64,000 nt of DNA from Salisaeta longa DSM 21114. GTDB taxonomy: Bacteria > Bacteroidota > Rhodothermia > Rhodothermales > Salinibacteraceae. Position 1 is the stretch's first letter. Each line of letters begins with the position of its first letter. The stretch lies in contig NZ_ATTH01000001.1 of NCBI RefSeq assembly GCF_000419585.1, forward strand, positions 146,005-210,004, read 5' to 3'. This document shows positions 36,335 through 46,463 of the stretch, piece after piece. A program made the translations under genes and the position numbers. The notes beneath the pieces were generated by a model that saw nothing but the letters and a program-made list of their open reading frames with translations, had not been told where the DNA came from and did no database searches.

Positions 36335-37318
36335 ATGGCAGAACTGCAACTTCGTGAAGCAATCCGCGCGGCAATGTCGGAAGAAATGCGGCGCGACGAC
36401 GACATCTTCCTCATGGGCGAGGAGGTGGCCGAGTACGACGGTGCCTACAAAGTGAGCAAGGGCATGCTCGACGAGTTCGGCTCGAAGCGCATCATCGATA
36501 CCCCCATCAGCGAGCTGGGCTTCGCCGGCCTGGGCATTGGGGCTGCGATGAACGGCTTGCGCCCCATCATCGAATTCATGACGTTCAACTTTTCGTTCGT
36601 CGCGTTCGACCAGGTGGTGAACAACGCCACCAACATTCGCTACATGAGCGGCGGTCAGTTTAAGCTGCCCATCGTATTTCGGGGGCCAAACGGCGCCGCC
36701 GGGCAGCTGGGCGCCACGCACTCGAACTCCACCGAGGCGGTGTATTCCAACTTTCCGGGCCTCAAGATCATCGCGCCGTCCAACCCGGACGACGCGAAAG
36801 GTTTGCTGAAGAGCGCCATCCGCGACGACGACCCGGTGCTGTTCATGGAAAGCGAGCTGATGTACGGGCTGAAGGGTGAGGTGTCTGACGCGGAGGACTA
36901 CCTGCTACCCATCGGCGTGGCCCGCGTGGCCCGCGAGGGCAGCGACGTCACCTTTGTGGCGCACAGCAAAAGCTACCATGTGGCCATGGACGCGGCCGAG
37001 GAGCTCGCGAGCGACGGGTATGAGGCGGAGGTGATCGATCCGCGCACCATCAAGCCGCTCGACATTGAGACCATCGTGCAGTCGGTCATGAAAACGAACC
37101 GCCTGGTGGTTGTCGACGAGAGCAATCCGTTCGCGAGCTTCGCCAGCGAGGTGACGCACCAGGTGCAAGACCGCGCGTTCGATTACCTCGATGCCCCCGT
37201 GGTGCGCGTCACCGCGCCCGACACCCCGGCCCCCTACGCGCCCAACCTGATGGATGCGTACATGCCCAGCACCCACGACGTCATTCAGGCTGCCCGCCGC
37301 GTGCTGTACGCCGACTAA
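36335..37318 (+). CDS. pdhB: Pyruvate dehydrogenase E1 component, beta subunit
   Basis: 327 residues. Beta subunit completes the alpha2-beta2 E1 and carries the cofactor-activating Glu (MGEEVAEYDGAYKVSKG). RIIDTPISELGFAGLGIGAAM and SNSTEAVYSNFPGLKIIAPSNPDDAKGLL are family segments. 53 bases separate it from both pdhA and pdhC. Cytoplasmic. Confidence 0.95.
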   Translation: MAELQLREAIRAAMSEEMRRDDDIFLMGEEVAEYDGAYKVSKGMLDEFGSKRIIDTPISELGFAGLGIGAAMNGLRPIIEFMTFNFSFVAFDQVVNNATNIRYMSGGQFKLPIVFRGPNGAAGQLGATHSNSTEAVYSNFPGLKIIAPSNPDDAKGLLKSAIRDDDPVLFMESELMYGLKGEVSDAEDYLLPIGVARVAREGSDVTFVAHSKSYHVAMDAAEELASDGYEAEVIDPRTIKPLDIETIVQSVMKTNRLVVVDESNPFASFASEVTHQVQDRAFDYLDAPVVRVTAPDTPAPYAPNLMDAYMPSTHDVIQAARRVLYAD

Positions 37319-37371
37319 GGCATCGCCGGCGCCCACTTCTCCACCCTACTGAATCCAACAACGCAGAACAT

Positions 37372-38757
37372 ATGGCCATTCGTATCGAAATGCCGAAGCT
37401 GAGTGACACCATGGAAGAAGGGGTGCTCTCGGCTTGGCTCAAGGAAGAAGGCGACACGGTTTCCGCGGGCGACGTGCTTGCCCAGGTGGAAACGGACAAA
37501 GCCACGATGGACGTGGAAGCGTTCGACGAGGGCGTGTTGCTCAAAACGCTCATCGACGAGGGCGAGGCGGTGCCCATTGGCAGCCTCATTGCCGTGATCG
37601 GCGACGAAGGCGAAGACATCTCCGACATTTTGGATGATGCAGGAGCCGCCGATGCGGCATCGGCGGACAAAGCGGGCGGTGATGCGCCGGACGAAGAAGG
37701 CGCGGCGCCTGCCTCCGACGAAGCGGATACCCAATCAGCAGACACCTCGTCGGATGAAGCCGAGCCCTCGGGCGATGGCGCGCTGCGTGAGCGCACGGCC
37801 GCCCCGGTGCCCGCGGGCCGCGATGCCTCGGGCGAGCGCGTGAAGGCGTCGCCCCTGGCCCGCCGCATGGCCGCCGATCATGAGATAGAATTGGCCGATA
37901 TTGAGGGCAGCGGTCCCAACGGCCGTGTGGTGAAGCGCGACGTGGAGGCCCATCTGGAGGCTGCAGAAGAAGCGCCGGCCCCCGAGCGTGCCGCCGAACC
38001 GGCGCCCGCGGCCCAGCCCACCTACGAGATGCCGTCTACGGTGGGCGGCGATGGGCAGCCGGCCTACGAGACGGAAGACATCTCGCAGATGCGCAAAGCC
38101 ATTGCGCGCCGCCTTGCCCAGAGCAAGTACACCGCCCCGCACTTCTATCTGACGGTAGACCTGGACGTGTCGCGACTCATCGAGGTGCGCGCGCAAATCA
38201 ACGAGGGTGCCGAGGCAGCCGGCCGACCCAAGGTGTCGTACAACGACTTCATCACGAAAGCCTGTGCGCTGGCGCTGAAGGAGCATCCGTACGTGAACGC
38301 CTCGTACCTGCCCGACGAAGGCGAAATTCGCAAACACCGTCCGGTGCATGTGGGCGTCGCGGTGGCCATCGACGAGGGCCTCATCACGCCGGTCATTCGC
38401 AACGCCGACCAAAAGGGCCTCGCAACCATTGCGGAAGAAACCCGCACGCTGGCCGCCAAAGCCCGCAACCGTGAGCTTCAGCCCGAGGAGTTTGAGGGCG
38501 CAACCTTTACCACGAGCAATCTGGGCATGTTCGGGATCGAGGAGTTCACGGCCATCATCAATCCGCCCAACAGCGCCATTCTGGCCATCGGAGAAATCCG
38601 CGAGACGCCGGTCGTTGAAGACGGCGCGGTGGTGCCGGGGCAGCGCATGAAGGTGACCCTGTCGTGCGATCACCGCGTGGTGGATGGCGCCGTCGGCGCG
38701 CAGTTCCTGGCCACGGTGCGCCAGTACCTCGAAGAGCCCATGACGATGCTCCTGTAA
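37372..38757 (+). CDS. pdhC: Dihydrolipoyllysine acetyltransferase (E2) of pyruvate dehydrogenase
   Basis: 461 residues. One N-terminal lipoyl domain with lipoylated K43 (QVETDKATMDVE), an acidic Ala/Asp-rich linker, a peripheral-subunit-binding domain (about 160-195, VKASPLARRMAADHEIELADIEGSGPNGRVV) and a C-terminal catalytic domain ending with SCDHRVVDGAVGAQFL (His434, Asp438). Acetyl moves from lipoamide to CoA. The E3 (lpd) gene is not in the window. The linker acidity suits a high-salt cytoplasm (inference). Confidence 0.95.
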   Translation: MAIRIEMPKLSDTMEEGVLSAWLKEEGDTVSAGDVLAQVETDKATMDVEAFDEGVLLKTLIDEGEAVPIGSLIAVIGDEGEDISDILDDAGAADAASADKAGGDAPDEEGAAPASDEADTQSADTSSDEAEPSGDGALRERTAAPVPAGRDASGERVKASPLARRMAADHEIELADIEGSGPNGRVVKRDVEAHLEAAEEAPAPERAAEPAPAAQPTYEMPSTVGGDGQPAYETEDISQMRKAIARRLAQSKYTAPHFYLTVDLDVSRLIEVRAQINEGAEAAGRPKVSYNDFITKACALALKEHPYVNASYLPDEGEIRKHRPVHVGVAVAIDEGLITPVIRNADQKGLATIAEETRTLAAKARNRELQPEEFEGATFTTSNLGMFGIEEFTAIINPPNSAILAIGEIRETPVVEDGAVVPGQRMKVTLSCDHRVVDGAVGAQFLATVRQYLEEPMTMLL

Positions 38758-38773
38758 CCCGACCGGGCACCGC

Positions 38774-39634
38774 ATGACGATTGCCCATATCTCGGATATG
38801 CATTTCGGGCGCATTGCGCACCCGGGCGTTGTGGACGCGCTCGCAGACGACATCAACGCCGCCGGTATTGATGTTGTCGCGTGTAGCGGCGACCTGACGC
38901 AGCGGGCGCGCCGGCATGAGTTTGCGGCGGCGCGCGACTTTCTGGATGCGCTCGATCCGCCTACGCTGGTGGTGCCCGGCAATCACGACACCTATCCGTG
39001 GTGGCATCCCATCAAGCGCCTCACCCGGCCGTTGGGGCGCTACCGCCGGTACATCAGCGACGCGGCGCACGCGCAGCACCGCAGCGCCACGCTCTACCTG
39101 CTGGGCCTCAACTCCACCCGTGGGTTTACCATCAAGGGCGGGCGCATCCTGCCGTCGCAGCGCCAGCGGATGCAACGCTTCTTTGCCGACGCGCCGTCGT
39201 CGGCGTTGCGCGTGCTGATGTTGCACCATCACCTCACCAAGATCCGGGCCCTTGGCTCGCACGACGTGGCCCGCCATGCACGAGCGGCCCTCGATGCCGC
39301 GGCACGGGCCGGCGTCGATCTCATCTTATGCGGGCACCTCCACATTTCGCACATCGAGCCGGTGGAGGTGGTGCCGGGCACGCATCGTATCGTCGTGGCC
39401 ACTGCAGGCACCGCCACCAGCAGCCGGGGGCGGAAGGCAGACCGCGGCGTCAACTTTTACAACCGCATTCGCATCACCGACGAGGCGTTTACCGTGGCCG
39501 AGCATCGGTTCGATCCGGCGGACGAGGCGTTTGCAGTGGAGCGCCAAACCACGTTCCGGCGAGCGGACAGCGAGGGGCCCAGTGCATCATCGGCACCGCC
39601 GGCCCTGCACGCCCAGCACGAACGCACCGGCTGA
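38774..39634 (+). CDS. Metallophosphoesterase (calcineurin-like)
   Basis: 286 residues. Binuclear metal motifs HISDMHFG (D-x-H), CSGDLTQRAR (GD), VPGNHD (GNH[DE]) and LMLHHHL ... GHLH are all present, so it is probably active. Closest relatives of this domain arrangement include CpdA-like phosphodiesterases. It begins 16 bases after pdhC and may be co-transcribed; a functional link to pyruvate metabolism is not evident. Substrate unknown. Confidence 0.85.
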   Translation: MTIAHISDMHFGRIAHPGVVDALADDINAAGIDVVACSGDLTQRARRHEFAAARDFLDALDPPTLVVPGNHDTYPWWHPIKRLTRPLGRYRRYISDAAHAQHRSATLYLLGLNSTRGFTIKGGRILPSQRQRMQRFFADAPSSALRVLMLHHHLTKIRALGSHDVARHARAALDAAARAGVDLILCGHLHISHIEPVEVVPGTHRIVVATAGTATSSRGRKADRGVNFYNRIRITDEAFTVAEHRFDPADEAFAVERQTTFRRADSEGPSASSAPPALHAQHERTG

Positions 39635-39649
39635 CGCAGCGGTCTGCTG

Positions 39650-40381
39650 CTACTGGAGGGGTTCGGTCGACCAGTGGGGCCACAGCTGCTGTGCCAGGGC
39701 CCAGTCGCTCGGGGTAGTGACCTTGAAGTTGCGCGCGCTGCCTTCCACGATATGCACCGTGTGGCCCTGCGCCTGCACGAGGCCCACATCATCCGTGCGC
39801 GGAGCCTCGGGGGCTGGGGCCTGATGGGCGCGCTCCAGCCACGCCCGCCGAAAGCCTTGCGGCGTTTGCATGCGGTAGAGCCCATCGCGCGGCACGGTAT
39901 CCTGAAACGTACCGTCGGCGCCGCGGCGCAGCGTGTCGGCCACGGGAACGGCCAGCGCGGCCGCACCATGGGTGCGCGACGCCTCGATGACGGCCTCGAT
40001 GTAGTTGGGTCGGATAAAGGGGCGCACCGCGTCGTGCACCAGCACCACCTCCACCGGAGAGGGCACGGCCCGCAGCGCATGCGCCACCGAGGCCTGCCGC
40101 GAAGCACCGCCGCTCACAACGGCCGAGAGCTTGTGGAGGGCCGCCTCCTGCAGCCGATCCGTGGTGGCTTGCACGTCGGTACTGGGCACGGCCACAATCA
40201 AGTGGCCGACGGCGGGGTGCCGGTCGAAGGCGCGAAGCGTTTGCACAAGGAGCGGCGCATCGCCCAGCATCCGAAATTGTTTGCGCGGCCCGCCCAGGCG
40301 CGTGCCCCGTCCGGCAGCCGGCACCAGCACCGCCACCTCGTGCGCCTGCGCCGTGTCCGATGCCTCCGTATCGTGCGCCAT
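39650..40381 (-). CDS. ispD: 2-C-methyl-D-erythritol 4-phosphate cytidylyltransferase
   Basis: 243 residues. MEP-pathway enzyme that joins CTP and MEP. CTP-binding start LVPAAGRGTRLGGPRKQFRML, plus VHDAVRPFIRP and DTLRR ... PRDGLYRMQTPQGFR of the IspD family. It follows queA by 15 bases in the same operon. Cytoplasmic. IspF is not next to it. Confidence 0.95.
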   Translation of the reverse strand: MAHDTEASDTAQAHEVAVLVPAAGRGTRLGGPRKQFRMLGDAPLLVQTLRAFDRHPAVGHLIVAVPSTDVQATTDRLQEAALHKLSAVVSGGASRQASVAHALRAVPSPVEVVLVHDAVRPFIRPNYIEAVIEASRTHGAAALAVPVADTLRRGADGTFQDTVPRDGLYRMQTPQGFRRAWLERAHQAPAPEAPRTDDVGLVQAQGHTVHIVEGSARNFKVTTPSDWALAQQLWPHWSTEPLQ

Positions 40382-40396
40382 AGCAGGCCCGTCCGT

Positions 40397-41443
40397 TTAC
40401 TTGATGATCATCGCGTCGCCAAACGAAAACAGGCGATATTCTTCCTCCACCGCCTGTTCGTACACGTCCATCATGAAATCGTAGCCGCCAAACGCCGAAA
40501 CCATCATGAGCAAGGTGCTCTCGGGCCGGTGGAAGTTGGTGATGAGCCGATCCGTAATTTTGAACTCATGCGGCGGATAGATGAACAGGTCGGTCCAGCT
40601 CGATCCGGCTTTCAGCATCTCGTCCACCGACAGGCTCGATTCGATGGTGCGCACCACAGTCGTGCCCACTGCCGTGACGGTGTTTTCTTTGGAGCGCAGG
40701 GCCTTGTTGACCTTCTCCGCGGTGTCCTCCGGAATCGTGTACTCCTCAGAGTCCATGCGGTGCTTGGTGAGGTCCTCCACGCCCACCGGGCGGAAGGTGC
40801 CGGCGCCGACGTGCAGCGTGATGGGCACAATGTGCACGCCCTTCGCCCGCAGCTCGTCCAAGAGCCGATCGGTAAAGTGAAGGCCGGCCGTTGGGGCGGC
40901 CACCGCGCCCCGATGCTCCGCAAAGATCGTCTGGTACCGATCGCGGTCGTCGGGCTCTACGTCGCGCTTGATGTACGGCGGAAGCGGCGTCTCGCCAAGC
41001 TCCCGAATTTTGGCGTAGAGGTCTTCGTTGGTGCCCTCAAACCGAAAGCGAATCGTGCGGCCGCGCGAGGTGGTGTTGTCGATGACTTCGGCCGTCAGCT
41101 CGTCATCGAAGTACAGCTTGTTGCCGATGCGGATCTTGCGGGCCGGATCGACCATCACGTCCCACAAGCGGCTTTCGGGGTTGAGCTCACGAAGCAGGAA
41201 GACCTCAATCTTTGCGTCCGTCTTCTGCTTGTTGCCGAAGAGCCGGGCCGGGTATACCTTCGTGTTGTTGACGATCATCACGTCGCCCGCGTTAAAATAC
41301 TCGGGCAGATCGGTGAAGGTGCGATGGTCGACGGTCTGCTCCGCGCGGTCTACAACCATCAGGCGGCAGGAGTCGCGGGGTTCGGCGGGATACTCGGCTG
41401 TGAGTTCTTTGGGGAAGTCGTACTTGAACTCGGAACGCTTCAT
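40397..41443 (-). CDS. queA: tRNA S-adenosylmethionine:tRNA ribosyltransferase-isomerase
   Basis: 348 residues. QueA forms epoxyqueuosine at the wobble base of some tRNAs using SAM. Start [19 protein letters not shown] and motifs [44 protein letters not shown] and [18 protein letters not shown] match the family throughout. ATG 41443 is the family start; longer reading frame upstream is unrelated. It lies upstream of ispD and 176 bases downstream of menE. Confidence 0.97.
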   Translation of the reverse strand: MKRSEFKYDFPKELTAEYPAEPRDSCRLMVVDRAEQTVDHRTFTDLPEYFNAGDVMIVNNTKVYPARLFGNKQKTDAKIEVFLLRELNPESRLWDVMVDPARKIRIGNKLYFDDELTAEVIDNTTSRGRTIRFRFEGTNEDLYAKIRELGETPLPPYIKRDVEPDDRDRYQTIFAEHRGAVAAPTAGLHFTDRLLDELRAKGVHIVPITLHVGAGTFRPVGVEDLTKHRMDSEEYTIPEDTAEKVNKALRSKENTVTAVGTTVVRTIESSLSVDEMLKAGSSWTDLFIYPPHEFKITDRLITNFHRPESTLLMMVSAFGGYDFMMDVYEQAVEEEYRLFSFGDAMIIK

Positions 41444-41537
41444 ATACGGCGTAGCTGACAGGTCAGAATGGATGGTGGTCGGGCGCAACCGGCATCTGCT
41501 GCGGTTACAGCGCACTACAAACCGACGCCCGGGTCCA

Positions 41538-41566
41538 GAGATCCCCGCATGTGCGGGGTGGCTGCC
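41538..41566. repeat. Solitary hairpin with type I-E CRISPR-repeat-like stem
   Basis: CCCCGC (41543-41548), loop ATGT, GCGGGG (41553-41558): the same 6-bp stem and 4-base loop as many I-E repeats. It is in the menE-queA gap. Only one copy is present, no second repeat or cas gene, so it is not an array. Confidence 0.35.
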
Positions 41567-41619
41567 CACGGGTTGAATCGCTGTTTGAGGCCCCGGTGCG
41601 CGGCATAGCGCGTCCGTTT

Positions 41620-43020
41620 CTACTCCGCGCGGGCCGCGATGGCGCGTGCGCGCAGGCCGTCGTACGCCACCTTGAGGCCGTTGTGCGCCTCAGCGGGCCA
41701 TGGCAGGAACGCGTCGGGGGTCATGTAGCGGGGGAGCCGGCGGGCCAGGGCACGGCGCCAGGCGGCGGGGCGCCACGCGGCGGCAGCGACGAAGGCCACC
41801 GGGCGGGCGCCGTACGTGGCATCGGGCACATCGACGACCGCCGCGTGCGTGATGTCGTCGAGGGCGTGCAGCACCCGCTCGATGGCTTCGGGCTGGATGT
41901 TTTCGCCGCCCGAGACGAACATGCGGTCGAGCCGGCCCAGGACGTGCAGCCGGTTATCGTCGTCTAGGCGGCCGCGGTCGCGGGTTTGGAACCAGCCGTC
42001 GGCCGTGCGGGCCGGGTCGAGCGATCCGTCGGGCTGAAGGTAGCCCCGAAACAGCGGGCGCCCCCGCACCTGAATCTCGCCGGTGGTGGCGATGCGTAGG
42101 GCGCGGTACGGAAGCACGCGGCCGGCGGTGCGCAGGGCGTCGGGCGCGGCGCCGGGCGGTGTGGTGGTGATCTGGGAGGCCATCTCGGAGCTTCCGTAGC
42201 TGGCGTGCACGGGCCACCCGGCAGCGTGGCCTTCCATCAGCAGGTCGTTGGGAAGGGGGCCGCCCCCTAGCAGCACGGCACGGAGCGGGGCGGGCGGCGT
42301 GCGGAGTGCCTGAAGGCAGCGCCGGAACTGCGTCGTCACCATAGACACGTGCGTCGCGCGCATTGCCTGCAGGCTTTGGTGCAGCGGCGCGTCGGGGGCC
42401 TCAACCACGGTGGCCCCGGCAAGCATGCAGCGGATGACAATGGCCAGGCCGCCCACGTGGTACATCGGAAGGGAGGCCAGCCAGCGGTCGCCCCGGCGGA
42501 GGGGCATGTTGACGTGCGCGCCCCGTGCGCTCCAGAAGTGGTTGCCCCACGTGTGCAAAACGGCTTTGGGGGTGCCGGTGCTGCCGGAGGTGAACACCAC
42601 CGTGGCGGGTAGGTCCAGCGGCAATGACGCGCCGCGCGGTGAGGGGGCCGTTGTGTCGAGCGGTGCGTGGGCGGCCATGTTTGCGTTTCGGGCCGCGGCC
42701 CGCAGGGCCTCGTCGGTGCTAAACAGGAGGCGGGCGTCAACCGCTTGGAGGCGCTCGCGCAGCTCGGGGAGGGGCGCGCGGCGGTTGAGGAGGACGGCCG
42801 TAGCGCCGGCCCGCCAGATGCCCCACAGGTGCGCGGCAAGCAGCGGCCCGCGCGGCAGGTGAAGCGCCACGCGAAGCGGCGCAGCGGACGTTTGGGCCCG
42901 CAACCATTGCGCCACCCCCGCCGCCCGCGCATGGAGCGCAGCGTAGGTCCATCGCCGGCCGGGGCGTTCCCACGCCGCCCGGTGCGGATGCGTGCGGGCG
43001 TGGTAGGCCAGCGGATCCAT
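41620..43020 (-). CDS. menE: o-Succinylbenzoate--CoA ligase
   Basis: 466 residues. AMP-forming acyl-CoA synthetase that activates OSB in menaquinone synthesis. P-loop [28 protein letters not shown] (A5), [36 protein letters not shown] (A7-A8) are clear. ATG 43020 overlaps the menC stop (TGATG). The C-terminal lysine region [12 protein letters not shown] is present. Assignment as MenE rather than a generic ligase rests on the menA-menC context. Confidence 0.93.
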   Translation of the reverse strand: MDPLAYHARTHPHRAAWERPGRRWTYAALHARAAGVAQWLRAQTSAAPLRVALHLPRGPLLAAHLWGIWRAGATAVLLNRRAPLPELRERLQAVDARLLFSTDEALRAAARNANMAAHAPLDTTAPSPRGASLPLDLPATVVFTSGSTGTPKAVLHTWGNHFWSARGAHVNMPLRRGDRWLASLPMYHVGGLAIVIRCMLAGATVVEAPDAPLHQSLQAMRATHVSMVTTQFRRCLQALRTPPAPLRAVLLGGGPLPNDLLMEGHAAGWPVHASYGSSEMASQITTTPPGAAPDALRTAGRVLPYRALRIATTGEIQVRGRPLFRGYLQPDGSLDPARTADGWFQTRDRGRLDDDNRLHVLGRLDRMFVSGGENIQPEAIERVLHALDDITHAAVVDVPDATYGARPVAFVAAAAWRPAAWRRALARRLPRYMTPDAFLPWPAEAHNGLKVAYDGLRARAIAARAE

Positions 43021-44045
43021 CAGGCCACCTCCAGCGGATACGGCGACAGGCGCGAGGGGTCGACGGTGCACGCGGCGCGGCGCACCGCTCGCAGCGACAC
43101 ATGCGGCACCTCCAACGGCAGCCGGGTAGCCAGCACGTCGGCCTGCAGGTGCCGGTAGGTGTCAAGGCCCACCGGCGCGGTGGCGTAGGCAGCCGACCAC
43201 TCAACCAGCGCCGCCATGCCGACGCCGCTCTCGTAGGCCGCGCTCAACACCACCGTTTGGTCGTGCGCGGCCGCCGCATCGGCCCACGCGGCCAGCCGGT
43301 GCGGCCCGCCAATAAGCATCGGTTTGAGGACGATAGCCGCCGCGTAGGTATGATCGCTGAGGTCCGCAGGCGCCAGCGTGCGCGTGCTTTCGTCAAGCGC
43401 TATCGGATACGGCCAATCGGCGGCCAGCGCCGGTAGCTGCGTCGGGTCATCGAGCGGTTCCTCTACATACGCGAGCGTCTCCGCGCCCAGCGCCGCAGCA
43501 AACGCCTGCGCCTCGTCCCACGACCACGCCCGGTTGGCATCCAGGCGAAGCGCGCCCTCTGGGGGCATCCGGTCCAGCAGCGTCGAGACGAGCCGTGCAT
43601 CATTGGCCGGTGCGCGGCGGCCCACCTTCAGCTTGAACACCGTGTATCCATCTGCGCGGTACTGCTCGAACGCCTCCAGCACCGCGTGCGGTGTACCGCT
43701 CAGCAGCGCATTGACGGGAACGGTCACATCGTTGGCGGGGCCGTCGCGCTGGGCATCGGCCGCCGCCTGGGCGACACCGCATTGCACCGACGCGCACACA
43801 TCACCGAGCGCTGTCGTGTCACCGGAGCGCAGCGCCGCGTGGACGGCGTCGGTGGCGAGCTGGTGGAGCGCCTCATCAAGCGTTTCACGGCTGAACCCGG
43901 GCAGCGGCGCCACGTCGCCCCATCCCACAGCGCCGTCAGCGGTCATGCAGCGCAGCACGGCGCCGTCGCGGTGATGCACCGTCTGCGTACCAAGGCGCAG
44001 CGGGCGCGAGAGCGGAAGGCGGTATCGGAAGCAATCGGTGCGCAT
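43020..44045 (-). CDS. menC: o-Succinylbenzoate synthase
   Basis: 341 residues. Enolase-superfamily dehydratase that makes OSB from SHCHC. Catalytic Lys in FKLKVGRR, metal ligands in LRLDANRAW, EEPLDDP and ALDEST, second Lys in AIVLKPMLIGG. The start overlaps the menA stop by one base (TGATG), and the stop overlaps the menE start, so the three genes are translationally coupled. Cytoplasmic. Confidence 0.94.
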   Translation of the reverse strand: MRTDCFRYRLPLSRPLRLGTQTVHHRDGAVLRCMTADGAVGWGDVAPLPGFSRETLDEALHQLATDAVHAALRSGDTTALGDVCASVQCGVAQAAADAQRDGPANDVTVPVNALLSGTPHAVLEAFEQYRADGYTVFKLKVGRRAPANDARLVSTLLDRMPPEGALRLDANRAWSWDEAQAFAAALGAETLAYVEEPLDDPTQLPALAADWPYPIALDESTRTLAPADLSDHTYAAAIVLKPMLIGGPHRLAAWADAAAAHDQTVVLSAAYESGVGMAALVEWSAAYATAPVGLDTYRHLQADVLATRLPLEVPHVSLRAVRRAACTVDPSRLSPYPLEVA

Positions 44046-44947
44046 CACAACGTCCATCCGATGAAAAAGAGCACGGCGTACAGCGCCAGAAAGCGACCGG
44101 TGCCTGCCAGCAGCCGGTTCATGGCGGCCGGATCGTGCGTGGTTGCCACGGCACGCACAAGATACACCGCCCAGGGCGCAAGTACCAGCGGAAGCAGCGC
44201 GGCCCACGCGGTGTCTGTCTTGTTCATGAGGGCCACCGGAAGCGCGAGCGCGCCCACAAAGCACGCGCCATACAGCGCCACCGCGGCAGACCGTCCCATC
44301 CGCACGACCAGGGTTCTGCGCCCGGCGGCGCGGTCATTGGCCAGGTCGCGAATGTTGTTCACAAGGAGGATGGCCATGGAGAGCAGCCCCGGTGCGAGGC
44401 CCACCGCCAGCACGTACCCCGGCAACTGAAGCGCCTGCACGTAATACGTGCCGCCCACCGCAACCGGTCCAAAAAAGATGAGCACAAACACGTCGGCCAG
44501 CCCCAGCGATGCCAGCGAGTACGATCCGCCCGCGGTGTACCACACCGCCGACGCGATCGACGCAATGCCCACGGCCACGATGGGCCAGCCGCCGCGGATC
44601 ATCAGGTAGGTGCCAGCGGCAACGGCCAGCGCAAAGACGGCCACCGTTGCGCGGCGCATGGTTGTAGGATCCACCCAACCGGCCTGGGTGACGCGCAGCG
44701 GCCCCACGCGGTCTTCGGTGTCGGCGCCCTGCAAAAAGTCGGCGTAGTCGTTGTGGAAGTTGACGCCCACCTGAATGAGCAGCGCGGCGGTGAGCGCGAG
44801 GGCCGCAGCCACCGGATGAAACGCGCCCGCCGAGAGGGCCAGGGCAATGCCCATGAGCACCGGCGCGGCCGCCGCGGGGAGCGTCTTGGGGCGCGCGGCC
44901 TGTATCCAAATGTGGGGAACGGAGCGTGGGTGGATGTCGGTAGGCAT
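44045..44947 (-). CDS. menA: 1,4-dihydroxy-2-naphthoate polyprenyltransferase
   Basis: 300 residues. UbiA-family membrane enzyme that prenylates DHNA to demethylmenaquinone. The Asp-rich motifs NFHNDYADFLQGADTEDRVGP and NNIRDLANDRAAGRRTL, with about eight hydrophobic helices, are diagnostic. It heads the menA-menC-menE operon. Other men genes (menB, D, F, H) are not in the window. Confidence 0.95.
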   Translation of the reverse strand: MPTDIHPRSVPHIWIQAARPKTLPAAAAPVLMGIALALSAGAFHPVAAALALTAALLIQVGVNFHNDYADFLQGADTEDRVGPLRVTQAGWVDPTTMRRATVAVFALAVAAGTYLMIRGGWPIVAVGIASIASAVWYTAGGSYSLASLGLADVFVLIFFGPVAVGGTYYVQALQLPGYVLAVGLAPGLLSMAILLVNNIRDLANDRAAGRRTLVVRMGRSAAVALYGACFVGALALPVALMNKTDTAWAALLPLVLAPWAVYLVRAVATTHDPAAMNRLLAGTGRFLALYAVLFFIGWTL

Positions 44948-45142
44948 CGATACGCAAAATCAATGAAAGGGTGTGTCTGAAAATCCACGGCCGGCGGTGC
45001 GTTCCACCATGCCCCAAGCACGCAGGCGCAGCCGCCGCGTAGACCGGCGGGCGTCGGGGGCGCTCGAATCGAATCGACAAATTCACGCTTCTCCTGCGCA
45101 CATCCGAAACTTTCTGCGGGGGCGGCTCGGTCTCATGATGCT

Positions 45143-46450
45143 ATGGCAACCCACACATCACATGACGTTTCGGTAGCGGACAACGCCGGGTACGCGGAGC
45201 TCATCGTCGGGAATGGCAACTTCCGGCGGCTCTGGATCGGCACCCTCATCTCGTTGCTGGGCGACTGGTTTAACACCATCGCGCTGTACACGCTCGTCAC
45301 CACGCTGACGGGCTCGCCGCTCGCGCTGGGTGCGGTGTTTATCACCAAGATGCTGCCGTGGGCGGTGGTATCGCCCCTCGCAGGGGTTATCGTGGATCGG
45401 TTCAACCGCCGCCGCCTGATGATTGGGGCCGACATCGCGCGGGCGGTGGTGGTGCTTGGCTTTCTCCTGATCGATCAGCCGGGCGAGGTGGGCTGGCTCT
45501 ACGTGTTGATTGCGGCACAGGTCGTCATCGGGTCGGTCTTTCAGCCGGCGAAGAGCGCGGCCCTGCCCAACGTCACCACGCCGCGCGAGCTGCTTACGGC
45601 CAACGCCTTGATGTCGGCCACGTGGTCGACGATGCTGGCGGTGGGCGCTGCACTGGGCGGACTGGCGACGGAGTGGCTTGGGCCTGAGGCGGTCTTTTGG
45701 ATCGACAGTGCGTCGTACTTGGTCTCTGCCGTCTTTATCGCCGGCACGCGCATCCCGCAAGACACCGACGCGCCCCAGGGGTCGATGCTCCGCTCCGCGG
45801 CCCGCGAAATTACCGACGGTTGGCGGCACCTGCGCACGCATCCGCGGATTGGGCGCATCGCCTTTGCCAAGGCCACCTGGGCGGCCGGCGGCGGGGCGCT
45901 GGTGTATCTGCTCGCGCTATTGGGGAACGAGGTGGCGCCGGGTGCCATTGCGGCCGGCATCGGCGTGCTGTTCATGGCCCGCGGCATTGGCACCGGCATT
46001 GGACCGGTGGTGGTGCGGGCACTGTTTACCGACGAAAAAACGTGGCCAAGGGTGATGGGCGCGGCCATCGCGGCGTGCGGCCTGTGCTACGCGGCGGTGG
46101 TGTGGGTGCCGTGGACCACCGCGTGGCAGCACGTAACGCTGATCTGCGCGCTCATCATCGTTGCGCACGGGGCAAGCGGCGGGAACTGGACCGTCAGCTC
46201 GGTGCTGCTGCAAAAGCGGACGGAGGATCGCTACCGCGGGCGTGTCTTCTCCACCGACTGGCTGCTGGTGATGACGGCCGAGTCGGTCTCCATCTTTACG
46301 GCCAGCCTGCTGCTTGAGGCCGGGTGGCTGACCCTGGTGCAGAGCTTCCTCGTATTCGGCGGGCTACAAGTGGCCTGCGGGCTGGCCTGGCTGGCGATAG
46401 TGGTCCCGCGCGAGCGGGCCGCTGACGACGCGGCCAGGCAGGCGCCGTAA
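45143..46450 (+). CDS. MFS transporter (MFS_3/EntS-like)
   Basis: 435 residues with about 11-12 hydrophobic helices and the MFS loop 2-3 motif GVIVDRFNRRRLMIG (G-x-x-x-D-R-x-x-R-R). GNGNFRRLWIGTLISLLGDWFNTIALYTLV at the start is typical of the MFS_3 exporter group that includes enterobactin exporter-like proteins. It stands alone between menA and the GATase. Substrate unknown. Confidence 0.85.
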   Translation: MATHTSHDVSVADNAGYAELIVGNGNFRRLWIGTLISLLGDWFNTIALYTLVTTLTGSPLALGAVFITKMLPWAVVSPLAGVIVDRFNRRRLMIGADIARAVVVLGFLLIDQPGEVGWLYVLIAAQVVIGSVFQPAKSAALPNVTTPRELLTANALMSATWSTMLAVGAALGGLATEWLGPEAVFWIDSASYLVSAVFIAGTRIPQDTDAPQGSMLRSAAREITDGWRHLRTHPRIGRIAFAKATWAAGGGALVYLLALLGNEVAPGAIAAGIGVLFMARGIGTGIGPVVVRALFTDEKTWPRVMGAAIAACGLCYAAVVWVPWTTAWQHVTLICALIIVAHGASGGNWTVSSVLLQKRTEDRYRGRVFSTDWLLVMTAESVSIFTASLLLEAGWLTLVQSFLVFGGLQVACGLAWLAIVVPRERAADDAARQAP

Positions 46451-46463
46451 CGTGGCGAGGCGC

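Noticed and set aside
39507-39516. tRNA T-loop-like GGTTCGATCC
   Set aside because: Lies in the metallophosphoesterase gene; no acceptor or anticodon stems around it.
39674-41458. 594-codon open frame on the plus strand
   Set aside because: Antisense to ispD and queA, both certain; Arg/His-rich translation without family features.
41538-41566. CRISPR array
   Set aside because: Only one repeat-like hairpin, no spacing pattern and no cas genes; reported only as a solitary repeat.
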